Shown: positions 19,180 to 28,256 of the stretch, piece after piece
How the letters are laid out: the number at the start of each line of letters is the position of its first letter
How positions within the stretch are numbered: position 1 is the first letter of the stretch
NCBI RefSeq assembly: GCF_002197685.1
Contig: NZ_NBBI01000002.1
Span: forward strand, 1 to 64,000
Reading direction: 5' to 3'
DNA length: 64,000 bases
Source: Sphingomonas dokdonensis
GTDB taxonomy: Bacteria > Pseudomonadota > Alphaproteobacteria > Sphingomonadales > Sphingomonadaceae
Notes under the pieces: generated by a model
Database searches by the model: none
The model's input: the letters and a program-made list of their open reading frames with translations, nothing else
Told to the model about the DNA's origin: nothing
Position numbers and translations under genes: made by a program

Positions 19180-20138
19180 GCAGGCTCCCATTGGGCGATG
19201 ATGGTAGGCAGCGGCGCAGGCGGGCGCGCCAGCAGCGCCAGCGCGCGGGCACGGACTATCGCACCGGTGCGATCATTCAGATACGGTGCTGGCGACTTGC
19301 CCTCGACACGGGCGAGCAGCAGCGCGGCGACGAGTGCCCCGGCGCGTATCGCAAGCGGCTCAGGTGCTTCCCACGTCACGCCGGCGAGGTACCGGTCGAC
19401 AAAGGTTGCGGCTGCGGCATGGAGCGCGGCTTCATGCTCGGCGAGCCAGATCGTCTTCAGCAGCAGATGCGTGGTGCAGAAGGCGAGGTCGAACGCCGGA
19501 TCGCCGTACACCGCGGGCTCGGCGTCGAGGAACAGGCCGTGATCGCCCGCGACGATGATGTTCTTCGGGCTGACGTCGCCGTGGACCAGGGCGATGCGGC
19601 GCGTGGCGAGATCGTCAGCGAGCGCGATCAGCACGTCTGCGGCAACCGGCACGCGTTCGGCAGCGTAGCGCAGGAAAGGCGCGATGCGCAACGCGTCGAA
19701 CAGCGCGGGATCGTAGCGCCCCGGCTCACCCGCGGTGGCGGTATGAATGCGCGCCAGATCGGCGCCGAGCCGACCGGCGAACGCGGGATCGACGCGGCCG
19801 GCGACGAGTTCGTCGCGCCACACCGGGCCGTCGCACCAGCCAAGGACGAAGAGATGATCGGCAGGTGACGTTGCGACCACGGCGGGCACCAGCGCCGGAT
19901 CGATCGCTGCGACGCGGCGCAGCCACGCCACCTCGTTCTCCGCACGCGCGACGGGCGCGCGCCAATCAGCGGCTACCCGCAACTTGGGCAGCGCCTGCTT
20001 CACCACCAGGGGCGCTTGCCCCGGAATGTCGGCGCGCCATACATCGCACGAGACGCCGCCCGACAGCGGTGTAAGCTTCACGTCACCATCGGCGATGCCG
20101 AGGCGGCGAAGGATCGCGATTGTCTCGCGTTCCGCCAT
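19176..20138 (-). CDS. Aminoglycoside phosphotransferase (APH)-fold small-molecule kinase
   Basis: The 320-residue protein of the APH/choline-kinase fold has a Lys after the glycine-containing loop (LSGGVSCDVW, then LVVKQALP), the catalytic loop LVHGDVSPKNIIV (Brenner motif HGDxxxxN) and the metal motif FLDAEPAVYGDPAFDLAF, where DAEPA replaces the more common DFE/DWE form. It probably phosphorylates a hydroxyl of a metabolite; resistance to aminoglycosides is unlikely given the setting. It starts 2 bp after the upstream hydrolase and its stop overlaps the enolase start, implying tight co-translation with a likely consumer of its phosphorylated product. Confidence 0.85.
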   Translation of the reverse strand: MAERETIAILRRLGIADGDVKLTPLSGGVSCDVWRADIPGQAPLVVKQALPKLRVAADWRAPVARAENEVAWLRRVAAIDPALVPAVVATSPADHLFVLGWCDGPVWRDELVAGRVDPAFAGRLGADLARIHTATAGEPGRYDPALFDALRIAPFLRYAAERVPVAADVLIALADDLATRRIALVHGDVSPKNIIVAGDHGLFLDAEPAVYGDPAFDLAFCTTHLLLKTIWLAEHEAALHAAAATFVDRYLAGVTWEAPEPLAIRAGALVAALLLARVEGKSPAPYLNDRTGAIVRARALALLARPPAPLPTIIAQWEPA

Positions 20139-20140
20139 GG

Positions 20141-21268
20141 TCAGGACTTGGCCTCGATCCACGCCGCCATCAGGTCTGCGGCGGCATCGCGGTGCGCGGT
20201 CGAATCCTCGAAATAATGCGCGCCGGGGATCAACTCGATCTGCTTGTCGCGCGATCCGATGTGATCGAAGATCTTGCGGGCATCGCTCGGAAAGACGCCG
20301 GTGTCGGCGGTGCCCTGTACCACTAGTGCGGGCGTATTGAACTTGGCGAGGTGCGGCGCGCCCTGGCAGGGCGACGTTTCGAGGCTCCACATGTTGAGCC
20401 ACGTCTTCAGCGTGTTGGCGCGGCCGATCGAGGGGGTGCGGTTGGCGATCGCCGGGTCGCCGCGATAGCAGCGTCGCGGTTCGCGATCGGACGGGTCGAG
20501 CGAGGAGTCCATGCAGCGCAGGTCGCCCCAGCAGCGGAACAGGGGAAACAGGCGATCGGGCACGCCGGCGTCGTTCAGCCGCTTCAGCTCCGCCTTGGCC
20601 CAGTCGGTGATGCGCTGGTTGCGCGCGCGCTGCGCGGCGCGATAGCGATCGACGAAATCGGGGCTGTACGGCGGGCCGTTGTCGGGATTGAACGGATCGA
20701 GCGCGGGGTTTGTGGCGACCGGATCGGTCTCGTCCAGTACCGAAGCGTCCATCCAGTCGGTCAGCACTTCGGGGCGGCCCTGATGCGCGTTCAACGAGAT
20801 ATACAGATCGGCCTTGATGAGCTGTTCAAGCGCATCCTGCCCCGCGGCGGGCAGCGCCGCGCCCAGTGTCGGTGCGATCGCCTCGCCCTGGTAAGCGCCC
20901 ATCAGCGAGCCGCCACCCGAATTGCCCAGGATCACGATCCGCTCGACCCCGGCCTCCTCGCGCAGCCAGCGCATGCCGACGCCGATGTCGAGCACGGCAT
21001 GTTCGAGCAGGAACTGGTCCTCGAACCCGCGATAGCGCGTGTTCCAGCCGAGAAAGCCGAAGCCGCGCCGCGCGAAATAGGGCGCGATATAATGCTCGCT
21101 GAAATCGACGTTGTAATGCGTGGCAATCACCGCGGTCTTGGGCTTCCTGCCCGCCGGCGCGTAATAGATGCCCTGGCACGGATGTCCGCCGGCCTGAATG
21201 CGCGGCGCGGTTGGCGAGACCTTGCCGATGAATGTCACGTCGAGCCCATCGATGTCGCGCCGGTCCAT
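20141..21268 (-). CDS. Alpha/beta hydrolase (esterase-like), first gene of the operon
   Basis: The 375-residue protein has nucleophile elbow ILGNSGGGSL (Ser near residue 117), acid in VQGTADTGVF and His in PGAHYFED, an intact triad. A long insertion of about 130 residues between the elbow and the acid would form a lid. No signal peptide is visible, so it acts in the cytoplasm. It is led by operator D 18 bp upstream. As the first gene before the kinase, enolase-like protein and dehydrogenase, it could hydrolyse an ester, lactone or C-C bond of the island's substrate. The family does not decide which. Confidence 0.85.
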   Translation of the reverse strand: MDRRDIDGLDVTFIGKVSPTAPRIQAGGHPCQGIYYAPAGRKPKTAVIATHYNVDFSEHYIAPYFARRGFGFLGWNTRYRGFEDQFLLEHAVLDIGVGMRWLREEAGVERIVILGNSGGGSLMGAYQGEAIAPTLGAALPAAGQDALEQLIKADLYISLNAHQGRPEVLTDWMDASVLDETDPVATNPALDPFNPDNGPPYSPDFVDRYRAAQRARNQRITDWAKAELKRLNDAGVPDRLFPLFRCWGDLRCMDSSLDPSDREPRRCYRGDPAIANRTPSIGRANTLKTWLNMWSLETSPCQGAPHLAKFNTPALVVQGTADTGVFPSDARKIFDHIGSRDKQIELIPGAHYFEDSTAHRDAAADLMAAWIEAKS

Positions 21269-21285
21269 ACGCCTCTCCTACTTAT

Positions 21286-21303
21286 TACTTAGGCCGCTAA
21301 GCA
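21286..21303. promoter_or_regulatory. Operator-like palindrome D of the island
   Basis: TACTTAGGCCGCTAAGCA carries exact CTTA-N6-TAAG half-sites, 18 bp upstream of the hydrolase start and within the 44-bp gap to the acyl-CoA synthetase stop. Confidence 0.7.
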
Positions 21304-21312
21304 TATCGTCGC

Positions 21313-22947
21313 TCAGCGCGCAACCTCGAACGGGAGCGTATATCCCTCCAGTCCGGCACGGATGCGCTTCTTGTCGATCTTGCCGGTGGGCCCGAGCGGG
21401 ATCTCGTCGACGAACAGCACGTCGTCGGGCATCCACCAGCGCGCGATGCGGCCGTCGAGATAGTCGGAAAGGTCGGCGGCGGTTGCCGTCTCGCCGGGTT
21501 TCAGCTGGCAGAGCAGGATCGGGCGCTCATCCCATTTGGGGTGCGCGATGCCGATCACCGCGGCGATGTGCACTGCGGGATGGCCGGTGGCGATATTCTC
21601 GATCTCGATCGAGCTGATCCACTCGCCGCCCGATTTCACCACGTCCTTGGCACGATCGGTGATCTGCATGTAGCCGCGCGGGTCGATCGTCGAGACGTCG
21701 CCGGTGTCGAAGAAGCCTTCCTCATCAAGCACGTCGCCGCCGTCGCCGCCATAATAGGATGCGGCGATCGTTGGTCCCTTGATCATCAGCCGGCCGGGCG
21801 TCTGGCCGTCATGCGGCAGGCGATTGCCCGCGTCGTCGGTGATCTTCAGCTCGAGCCCGGCGAGCAGCCGGCCTTGCTTCAGCTTGTACGCCATCTGCTC
21901 AGCCTCGGGCAGGGCGGCAACCTTAGGTGAGAGGATCGAGACGGTCGCCAGCGGCGACGTTTCGGTCATGCCCCATCCCTGGACGACATCGACGCCATAA
22001 TCGTCGCGAAAGGTGCGGATGATGGATTCGGGGCAGGCCGATCCGCCGATCGTCACCCGCTTCAGCGTGGAAAAGCCCGCACCCGTCTCCTGCACATGCT
22101 GCAGCAGCATCTGCCACACAGTCGGAACGGCGGCGGAATAGGTGACACCTTCGCTTTCGATCAGCGCGTGGAGCGAGGCTCCGTCCATGCGCTGTCCCGG
22201 CAGCACCAGCTTCGCGCCGACCGCAGGCGCGGAATAGACCACGCCCCAGGCATTGGCATGGTACATCGGCACCACCAGCAGCACCGTATCGCGCGCAGAC
22301 AACGCCAGCGCATCGGCTTGCAGCGTCATCATGGCATGAATGCTGTTCGAGCGATGCGAATAAAGCACGCCCTTGGGATTACCGGTCGTGCCGCTGGTAT
22401 AGCACAGCCCGCATGCCAGCCGTTCGTCCAAGCCGCCCCACGTCGCGGCGGGCTCCTCGTCCGCGATCCAGTCGTCAAAGGCGATCGCGGGAAAGCTGGT
22501 CGCGGGCAACGAGGCGCGATCGCACAGGAAGATGATCTCGCGCAGCGTCGGCACCTTCTGGCGCAGTTCCTCGACGATCGGCGCGCAAGCCGGATCGGCC
22601 AGCAGCATCCGGTCACCGGCGTGATTGGCGATATAGACGATCTGTTCGAGAAACAGGCGCGGGTTCAGTGTGTGGCAGATCGCCCCAATACCGGCGATGC
22701 CGTACCAGGCGGCGAGATGCCGCGCGCCGTTCCAGCCCAGCGTCGCGATCCGGTCGCCCTGCTGCACGCCGGCGCGGCGCAATGCATTCGACACGCGCTG
22801 CGCATCGGCATGGACGCGTGCATAGTCGCTGCGCGTCACGTGGCCATCGGCATCGCGCGAGATCACCTCGCGATCGCCGTGCCATGTCGCCGCGTGGGTC
22901 AGCAGCCGATCGACGGTCAGCGGCACGTCCTGCATCAGTCCGAGCAT
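21313..22947 (-). CDS. Acyl-CoA synthetase (AMP-forming)
   Basis: The 544-residue class I adenylate-forming enzyme has the P-loop-like motif [60 protein letters not shown] and the C-terminal Lys motif [12 protein letters not shown]. It activates a carboxylic acid to its CoA thioester via an acyl-adenylate. The pattern fits the medium/long-chain fatty-acyl-CoA ligase group, but the chain specificity is not visible. It is third in the operon after the HMG-CoA-lyase-like and hydratase genes, 9 bp behind the latter. It may activate an acid made or released by those enzymes. Confidence 0.9.
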   Translation of the reverse strand: MLGLMQDVPLTVDRLLTHAATWHGDREVISRDADGHVTRSDYARVHADAQRVSNALRRAGVQQGDRIATLGWNGARHLAAWYGIAGIGAICHTLNPRLFLEQIVYIANHAGDRMLLADPACAPIVEELRQKVPTLREIIFLCDRASLPATSFPAIAFDDWIADEEPAATWGGLDERLACGLCYTSGTTGNPKGVLYSHRSNSIHAMMTLQADALALSARDTVLLVVPMYHANAWGVVYSAPAVGAKLVLPGQRMDGASLHALIESEGVTYSAAVPTVWQMLLQHVQETGAGFSTLKRVTIGGSACPESIIRTFRDDYGVDVVQGWGMTETSPLATVSILSPKVAALPEAEQMAYKLKQGRLLAGLELKITDDAGNRLPHDGQTPGRLMIKGPTIAASYYGGDGGDVLDEEGFFDTGDVSTIDPRGYMQITDRAKDVVKSGGEWISSIEIENIATGHPAVHIAAVIGIAHPKWDERPILLCQLKPGETATAADLSDYLDGRIARWWMPDDVLFVDEIPLGPTGKIDKKRIRAGLEGYTLPFEVAR

Positions 22948-22956
22948 CTCTATTCC

Positions 22957-23700
22957 TCAGGCGAAGGTGACGGTTACGGGATCAAAGCCGTCGATCCGAA
23001 CCGCGAAATGAGCGCCGGGCACAGCCGGCAGAACCGGGCCAAGCGCACCGGTCATGACGATCTCTCCGGCGCGCAATGGCACGCCGCGCGCAGCGGCATG
23101 ATGCGCCAGCCAATCGAGCGCCTTGAGTGGCCCGCCCATGATTGCCGCGCCGATGCCACGCGACTCGATCGTACCGTTGCGCGCCAGCGTCATGTTAAGC
23201 GCGGCGAGGTCCAGCCCGGCGATCGGACGCGCCGGGCCGCCGAGCACGATGCCCCAGCCCGAGGCATTGTCCGCCACCGTGTCGAACAGCCGCACGTCCC
23301 AATTGGCGATTGCGCTGTCGACGATCTCGATCGCGGGCAGGGCATGATCGACGCAGTCGGCAGCGGTGGCGGGATCGTCCACGTCGCGGCCAAGGACGAG
23401 TGCGATCTCCGCCTCGACACGGGGGGCGATTAGCGGCGTCGCGATCGTATCACCGCTGGCGAAGCGGCAGTCGGCCCAGAGCCAGCCGCTGTCGGGCTCG
23501 TGGACGCCGAACATCTGGTACGCCGCCTGCGAGGTGAGGCCGATCTTGCGCCCGATCGTGACGCCACCGCCGGTGCGGCGGGCGGCGGTTGCAATGTCCT
23601 GAACGATGTAGGGATCGTGTGTAACGCCGGTGAAGTGCGGGATCGCGACGCCGCTGGCGCGTGCGTCGGCGATGCGCGCGGCGATCTCGGCGGGACTCAC
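22957..23700 (-). CDS. FAH-superfamily hydratase/decarboxylase (2-oxopent-4-enoate hydratase-like)
   Basis: The 247-residue protein resembles 2-keto-4-pentenoate hydratase and 4-oxalocrotonate decarboxylase. It shows IGRKIGLTSQAAYQMFGV, metal-binding Glu residues in RVEAEIALVLGRD, HALPAIEIVDSAIANW and DNASGWGIVLGG. These enzymes process ring-cleavage products downstream of meta cleavage. I use the GTG at 23700, which overlaps the HMG-CoA-lyase stop by GTGA; the longer open frame lies inside that gene. In the normal meta pathway an aldolase follows this step, and the HMG-lyase-like partner could take that place here. Confidence 0.85.
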   Translation of the reverse strand: MSPAEIAARIADARASGVAIPHFTGVTHDPYIVQDIATAARRTGGGVTIGRKIGLTSQAAYQMFGVHEPDSGWLWADCRFASGDTIATPLIAPRVEAEIALVLGRDVDDPATAADCVDHALPAIEIVDSAIANWDVRLFDTVADNASGWGIVLGGPARPIAGLDLAALNMTLARNGTIESRGIGAAIMGGPLKALDWLAHHAAARGVPLRAGEIVMTGALGPVLPAVPGAHFAVRIDGFDPVTVTFA

Positions 23701-24599
23701 GCCACCGCCGCCGGGAAAGCAGGGGCGCGCAGTAGCTTGCCGGGCAGATCGCGGCCCAATGTCTCGCTCAGCCATTGCGCAGTCGCGATCGCCTTCCCAC
23801 GATCATAACCGGTGGCGATACCCGACCGGTCGAGCAGATAGATCACGTCCTCGGTGGCGACATTGCCCGATGCGCCGGGCGCAAAGGGGCAGCCGCCGGT
23901 GCCGCCAAGCGAGCTGTCGATCGCCCGCGCGCCTGCACCGATCGCCGCCCAGACGTTGGCGATGCCGGTGCCGCGCGTGTCGTGGAGGTGAACGCGCACC
24001 GGCAACGGGGCGATCGCCTCGGCCACGCGTGTTACCGCCTCCGCCACCTGCGCCGGCACCGCAACGCCGATCGTGTCGGCGAGGGCGATCTCGCGCGGAT
24101 TGGCGTCGGCGGCGCGGCGCGCCATGTCGATGACGCGGGCGAGCGGCACCTCGCCCTCGAACGGGCAGCCGAAGGCGGCGGCAATGGTGATCTGGCCGCT
24201 ACGCCCCGCGCCGCGCGCGAGCCTCACCGTCTCCTGTGCGGCGGCGAGCGATTCGCCGGATGTCTGCTTCTGGTTGCGCATGGCGAAGGTATCGCTGGCG
24301 ACGCAGACCGCGCCCAGTTCGTCGATACGCGTCGCCAATGCGCGATCCGCGCCGCGGCGGTTGAGCACCAGCGCGATAAACGTCACGTCGTCGCGTGCGG
24401 GCAAGGCAGCCACAACCGCGTCGGCATCGGCCAACTGCGGCACGCGCGCGGAATTGACGAAGCTCGTCACCTCGATGCGCCGCGCACCCGCGTCGATCGC
24501 ACGGGCGATGAGCGACAGCTTGTTGGCGGTCGACACGCTGGCCGCCTCGTTCTGCAGCCCGTCGCGCGGGGCGACCTCAACGATCTCAACAGCCTGCAC
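23697..24599 (-). CDS. HMG-CoA lyase-family enzyme
   Basis: The 300-residue TIM-barrel protein has VAPRDGLQNE at the N-terminus (catalytic Arg and Asp), FVNSARVPQLADAD, the metal His pair in VHLHDTRGTGIAN and the Cys-containing signature GGTGGCPFAPGASGNVATED. All key HMG-CoA lyase residues are present. It would cleave a 3-hydroxy-3-methylacyl-CoA (HMG-CoA, citramalyl-CoA or similar) to acetyl-CoA/acyl-CoA and a keto acid. The GTG start at 24599 follows GGGAGGAGC. It is divergent from the MarR gene across operator E. With the CoA-transferase and LeuCD-like genes it suggests breakdown of a branched C5-C6 dicarboxylate. Confidence 0.88.
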   Translation of the reverse strand: MQAVEIVEVAPRDGLQNEAASVSTANKLSLIARAIDAGARRIEVTSFVNSARVPQLADADAVVAALPARDDVTFIALVLNRRGADRALATRIDELGAVCVASDTFAMRNQKQTSGESLAAAQETVRLARGAGRSGQITIAAAFGCPFEGEVPLARVIDMARRAADANPREIALADTIGVAVPAQVAEAVTRVAEAIAPLPVRVHLHDTRGTGIANVWAAIGAGARAIDSSLGGTGGCPFAPGASGNVATEDVIYLLDRSGIATGYDRGKAIATAQWLSETLGRDLPGKLLRAPAFPAAVA

Positions 24600-24617
24600 G
24601 TCTTGCTCCTCCCGAAA

Positions 24618-24635
24618 AGCATAGTATGCTAAGGA
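24618..24635. promoter_or_regulatory. Operator-like palindrome E (near match)
   Basis: AGCATAGTATGCTAAGGA fits CTTA-N6-TAAG with one mismatch and also contains AGCAT-N3-ATGCT. It lies 19 bp from the lyase start and 56 bp before the MarR gene, suiting autoregulation. Confidence 0.55.
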
Positions 24636-24691
24636 TATCGCGACGGCAAGGCGGGTTGCGCAAACCGCCGGCACGCCGTCTAACCCCAGCC

Positions 24692-25114
24692 ATGAAGTCG
24701 ATCGAACTGATGATGCACCTTTTTCAGCGCTTCTGCTGGCTCGACGAGCGGTTGCAGGCGCGGCTGCACGGTCACGGCTGGCCGGATGTGAGCCGCGCGC
24801 AATCGATGGTGATGATCAACATCGTCAGCGGTGTCACCCGCCCGTCGGAGATCGCGCGGCGGCTCGGCATTTCGCGTCAAGCGATCCACACGACGGTGCA
24901 GCAGATGATCGACAAGGGCATCGTGACGCTCGCGCCCGACGCCGACGATGCACGCCACAAGCAGCTGCGGCTGACCGACTTCGGCGAGCGGATGCGCGGC
25001 GATGCGCAGGCGGTGATGGGCGACCTGACCGATCAGATCGCCGGCACGATCGGGGAGCAACGGTTCGAGGCGCTGCTGGAAACGTTGGCGACCGATTGGG
25101 AGCAGGCGGCATGA
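24692..25114 (+). CDS. MarR-family transcriptional regulator, candidate island regulator
   Basis: The 140-residue winged helix protein has recognition helix RPSEIARRLGISRQAIHTTVQQMIDKGIV and wing DADDARHKQLRLTDFGERM. N- and C-terminal helices form the dimer. MarR proteins bind 16-20 bp palindromes and release them when a small phenolic or acid ligand binds. It sits in the middle of the island, divergent from the lyase operon with operator E in between, and its stop overlaps the LeuD-like start (ATGA). It is my first candidate for the protein that reads the CTTAG-N4-CTAAG sites. The start is the ATG at 24692. Confidence 0.85.
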   Translation: MKSIELMMHLFQRFCWLDERLQARLHGHGWPDVSRAQSMVMINIVSGVTRPSEIARRLGISRQAIHTTVQQMIDKGIVTLAPDADDARHKQLRLTDFGERMRGDAQAVMGDLTDQIAGTIGEQRFEALLETLATDWEQAA

Positions 25115-25665
25115 CGCCGTGGCGGCCGCTATCGGCGCGGGCGGCGGTGCTGGCCAGCCCGGATATCGACACCGACAAGATCCTGCCGGCGCGCTTCATG
25201 AAGGGGCTGGAGCGACATGGGCTGGGCGTGCACCTGTTCGCCGACGTGCGAACGGGAGACCCTGCCTATGCGCTGGCCGCCGACCGCGCGATCATCGTAG
25301 CGGGGCGCAACTTCGGTTCGGGTTCGTCGCGCGAACATGCGGTCTGGGCGTTGACCGGGCATGGCATCCGCTGTGTGATCGCGCCGAGTTTCGGGAGCAT
25401 CTTTGCGGGCAATGCCGCGTCTAACGGCTTGTTGCTGGCGACGGTCAGCGATGCCGATCTGGCGACGCTGGCAGATCACCTTGCGGCGGTCCCGGATGCG
25501 CCCGTCGCGGTGGACCTCCACGCGCAGGAGATCCGAACCGGCAATATAATGGTGGGTTTCGCAATCGATCCCGCCGTGCGCGAGGCGTTGATCGCCGGGC
25601 TGGACGATATCGGCCGCACGCTCCGGCACCAGGATGCGATCGCCGCCTATGAGGCAGCACACTAA
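25111..25665 (+). CDS. LeuD-like aconitase-family small subunit
   Basis: The 184-residue swivel-domain protein has DIDTDKILPARFMKGLERHGLG near the N-terminus and the substrate-binding GRNFGSGSSREHAVWAL, matching 3-isopropylmalate dehydratase small subunits. It pairs with the LeuC-like large subunit, which here is encoded on the opposite strand and converges with only 6 bp between stops, so the two subunits are in different transcription units. In the setting of a CoA-transferase and lyase the pair may hydrate or isomerise a substituted maleate/malate (citraconate-like) rather than serve leucine synthesis. Confidence 0.85.
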   Translation: MTPWRPLSARAAVLASPDIDTDKILPARFMKGLERHGLGVHLFADVRTGDPAYALAADRAIIVAGRNFGSGSSREHAVWALTGHGIRCVIAPSFGSIFAGNAASNGLLLATVSDADLATLADHLAAVPDAPVAVDLHAQEIRTGNIMVGFAIDPAVREALIAGLDDIGRTLRHQDAIAAYEAAH

Positions 25666-25671
25666 CAGCGC

Positions 25672-27060
25672 CTACAGCGTTCTCACATCGGTGATCCGCC
25701 CCGTCACCGCGGCCGCCGCGGCACTCGCGGGGCTCATCAGGTGCGTGCGCCCGCCCGTGCCCTGACGGTTCTCGAAATTGCGGTTCGAGGTCGACGCACA
25801 GCGTTCGCCTGTGGCAAGCCGATCGGGATTCATCCCGACGCACATCGAACAGCCCGGCTCGCGCCAGTCGAAACCCGCCGCGCGCAGCGTCTCCGCGATG
25901 CCCTCATTCTCCGCCTGCCGCCGCACCAGCCCCGATCCGGGCACGACCATTGCGCGCACCCCCGGTGCGACGCGCCGTCCGTCGACCAAGGCGGCGACCG
26001 CGCGCAGATCCTCGATACGGCTATTGGTGCACGATCCGATGAACACCCGATCGATCGGCAGCCCGGCAAGCGCCTGACCCGGCACGAGATCCATATAGGC
26101 GAGCGCCCGCTCCTGCGCGCGGCGCACCGCCGCGTCGGCGTGTGTCGCCGGATCGGGCACGCGGCCATCGACCGGCACGACCTGCGCAGGCGTTGTCCCC
26201 CAGCTCACCATCGGAGCTAGCGCATCGGCCGAGACATGCGCCTCGCGCGCGAACACCGCATCCGTGTCGCTGGCGAGCGCGCGCCACGCGGGCACGTGCG
26301 CGGATATGTCGCCCAGCCGCGCCGCAAGATACGCGAACGTCGTGTCGTCTGGTGCGATCAGGCCCGACCGCGCGCCCATTTCGATCGCGAGATTGCAGAG
26401 CGTCATCCGCCCTTCCATCGACAGCGCGCGTACCGTCGGGCCGGCAAATTCGATCACATGATCAATCGCGCCATCGACGCCGATCGCCGCCAGCACGCCC
26501 AGCGCAAGATCCTTTGCCGAAACGAAGGGCCCGGCCACGCCGTCGATCGTGACGCGCATCGCCGGCGGCTTGCGCAGCCGCAGCGTTTGCGTCGCCAGGA
26601 CATGCTCGATCTGCGACGTGCCGATCCCGAACGCCAGCGCGCCGAATGCACCATGCGTGGAGGTGTGGCTGTCGCCGCACACGAGCGTACTGCCGGGGAT
26701 GGTGCGGCCCTGCTCGGGTGCGACGACATGAACGATGCCGTTGCGCGGATCGCCCATCGCGAACCGCTCGATGCCGTGGCGCGCGCTATTCTCCATCAAC
26801 CGGCCGAGCTGCGCGCGCGCCTCGGGATCGGCGACCGCGCCGATGCCGCGGGCCTGATCGGTGGTCGGCACATTATGGTCGAACAGCGCAAGCGCGCGGG
26901 CGGGGGCACGTACCGGCCGCCCCGCCGCAACCAGCCCGGCAAAGGCCTGCGGCGATGTCACCTCATGGAGCAGATGCAGATCGACATAGAGCAGGGTCTC
27001 GCCGCCATCCTCGGCGACGACATGCGCATCCCACACCTTGTCCAGCAGCGTGCGCGCCAC
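25672..27060 (-). CDS. LeuC-like aconitase-family large subunit
   Basis: The 462-residue protein has three visible iron-sulfur ligand regions: [28 protein letters not shown] and [10 protein letters not shown], with the [4Fe-4S] cysteines in place. Length and motifs equal isopropylmalate dehydratase LeuC. It begins with GTG directly after the TGA of the CoA-transferase gene, so it is translated from the same mRNA under operator F. No leuA or leuB is nearby. A catabolic paralogue acting on a 2- or 3-alkylmalate is more likely than the biosynthetic enzyme, but the sequence alone cannot exclude leucine synthesis. Confidence 0.88.
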   Translation of the reverse strand: MARTLLDKVWDAHVVAEDGGETLLYVDLHLLHEVTSPQAFAGLVAAGRPVRAPARALALFDHNVPTTDQARGIGAVADPEARAQLGRLMENSARHGIERFAMGDPRNGIVHVVAPEQGRTIPGSTLVCGDSHTSTHGAFGALAFGIGTSQIEHVLATQTLRLRKPPAMRVTIDGVAGPFVSAKDLALGVLAAIGVDGAIDHVIEFAGPTVRALSMEGRMTLCNLAIEMGARSGLIAPDDTTFAYLAARLGDISAHVPAWRALASDTDAVFAREAHVSADALAPMVSWGTTPAQVVPVDGRVPDPATHADAAVRRAQERALAYMDLVPGQALAGLPIDRVFIGSCTNSRIEDLRAVAALVDGRRVAPGVRAMVVPGSGLVRRQAENEGIAETLRAAGFDWREPGCSMCVGMNPDRLATGERCASTSNRNFENRQGTGGRTHLMSPASAAAAAVTGRITDVRTL

Positions 27061-28239
27061 TCAGATGACACCACGCGCACGAAAGCGCTCGATCGCGTCG
27101 GCGTCGTACCCGGCGGCGGCGAGAAGCGCCGCCCCATCTTTGCCGACCTCGGCCGGTGCGGCGCGCGCGATCCCGCCGGGCGTGCGCGACAGGCGCGGAA
27201 AGACGCCCTGCATCGGGAGCACGCCATGCCGCTCCGTCTCCACCTCTACCAGCGCCTCGCGCGCGCGGAAATGCGCATCCTCCAGCATGTCGCGTGGCGC
27301 GAACATACGCCCCGCGGGAACGGCATGCTGCGCCATCAGCGCTTCCAGCTCGGCAACGTCATAGCGGCTGGACCAGTCCGCAATCATCGCGTCCAGCGCG
27401 TCCTGATGCTGCCCGCGCGCGACATGGGTGGCGTAGCGCGGATCGTTGGCCAGCTCGGGCCGCCCCATCGCGGTGGCAAGGCGGCGGAAGATCGCGTCCT
27501 GGTTGGCTGCGATCAGCAGCTCGCCGTCGCGGCAGGGATAAACGTTTGACGGGGCGATGCCCTTCAGCACCGATCCGCTGCGCGTGCGCACGTGACCCGT
27601 GGCGGCATATTCGGGCACCAGCCCTTCCATCACCTGAAGCACGGATTCGAACAGGCTGACGTCGACGATCTGGCCTTTGCCGCTCGTGTGCCGCTCATGC
27701 AGCGCGGCGAGCGCGCCAAGGCAGCCATAGGTACCCGCCAGGCTATCGCCGATCGACACGCCGAGCCGCGAGGGCGGGCGATCGGGCGAGCCGACCAGCG
27801 CCCGCCAGCCGCCCATTGCTTCGCCGATCCCGCCAAAGCCGGCGCGGGTGGCATACGGCCCGGTCTGGCCATAGCCAGAGACCCGCACCACGATGAGCCG
27901 CGGGTTCGCCGCGCACAGATCGGCGGGTGCGAGGTTCCATTTTTCCAGCGTGCCCGGCCGAAAATTCTCGATCAGCACGTCGGCGCCCGCAATCAGGCGG
28001 CGCGCGATCTCCTGCCCCTCGGCCGTGCGCAGGTCGGCCGCGACCGAGCGCTTGTTGCGCGCGATGACCTCCCACCACACCGGCGGGTCGCCGGCGCCCC
28101 ATTGGCGCATCGGATCGCCCGTCCCCGGCGGCTCGATCTTTACCACGGTCGCGCCCATGTCGCCGAACAATTGCGCGCAGAACGGGCCGGCGATCAGCTG
28201 CCCCAGCTCAACCACGCGAATATCGGAAAGTGGCCCCAC
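27061..28239 (-). CDS. CaiB/BaiF (class III) CoA-transferase
   Basis: The 392-residue protein has an N-terminal VVELGQLIAGPFCAQLFGDMGATVVKIEPPGTGDPMR, NKRSVAADLR and ENFRPGTLEKW, all hallmarks of class III CoA-transferases. The catalytic Asp is in GVSIGDSLAGTYG. It transfers CoA between carboxylic acids, for example from succinyl-CoA to a dicarboxylate. It is first in an operon with the LeuC-like gene, with operator F 18 bp upstream. It could load CoA on a hydroxylated dicarboxylate for cleavage by the HMG-CoA-lyase-like enzyme. Confidence 0.9.
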   Translation of the reverse strand: MGPLSDIRVVELGQLIAGPFCAQLFGDMGATVVKIEPPGTGDPMRQWGAGDPPVWWEVIARNKRSVAADLRTAEGQEIARRLIAGADVLIENFRPGTLEKWNLAPADLCAANPRLIVVRVSGYGQTGPYATRAGFGGIGEAMGGWRALVGSPDRPPSRLGVSIGDSLAGTYGCLGALAALHERHTSGKGQIVDVSLFESVLQVMEGLVPEYAATGHVRTRSGSVLKGIAPSNVYPCRDGELLIAANQDAIFRRLATAMGRPELANDPRYATHVARGQHQDALDAMIADWSSRYDVAELEALMAQHAVPAGRMFAPRDMLEDAHFRAREALVEVETERHGVLPMQGVFPRLSRTPGGIARAAPAEVGKDGAALLAAAGYDADAIERFRARGVI

Positions 28240-28256
28240 GCTCGCGATCCCTCCAA

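Noticed and set aside
19176..20138. Aminoglycoside resistance gene
   Set aside because: The fold is shared by many metabolite kinases, and the gene is locked into a catabolic operon by overlaps, so resistance is not a sensible call.
25111..27060. Leucine biosynthesis operon
   Set aside because: No leuA or leuB nearby, the subunits are in separate operons, and the setting is catabolic. It is kept as LeuC/LeuD-like without asserting the leucine role.
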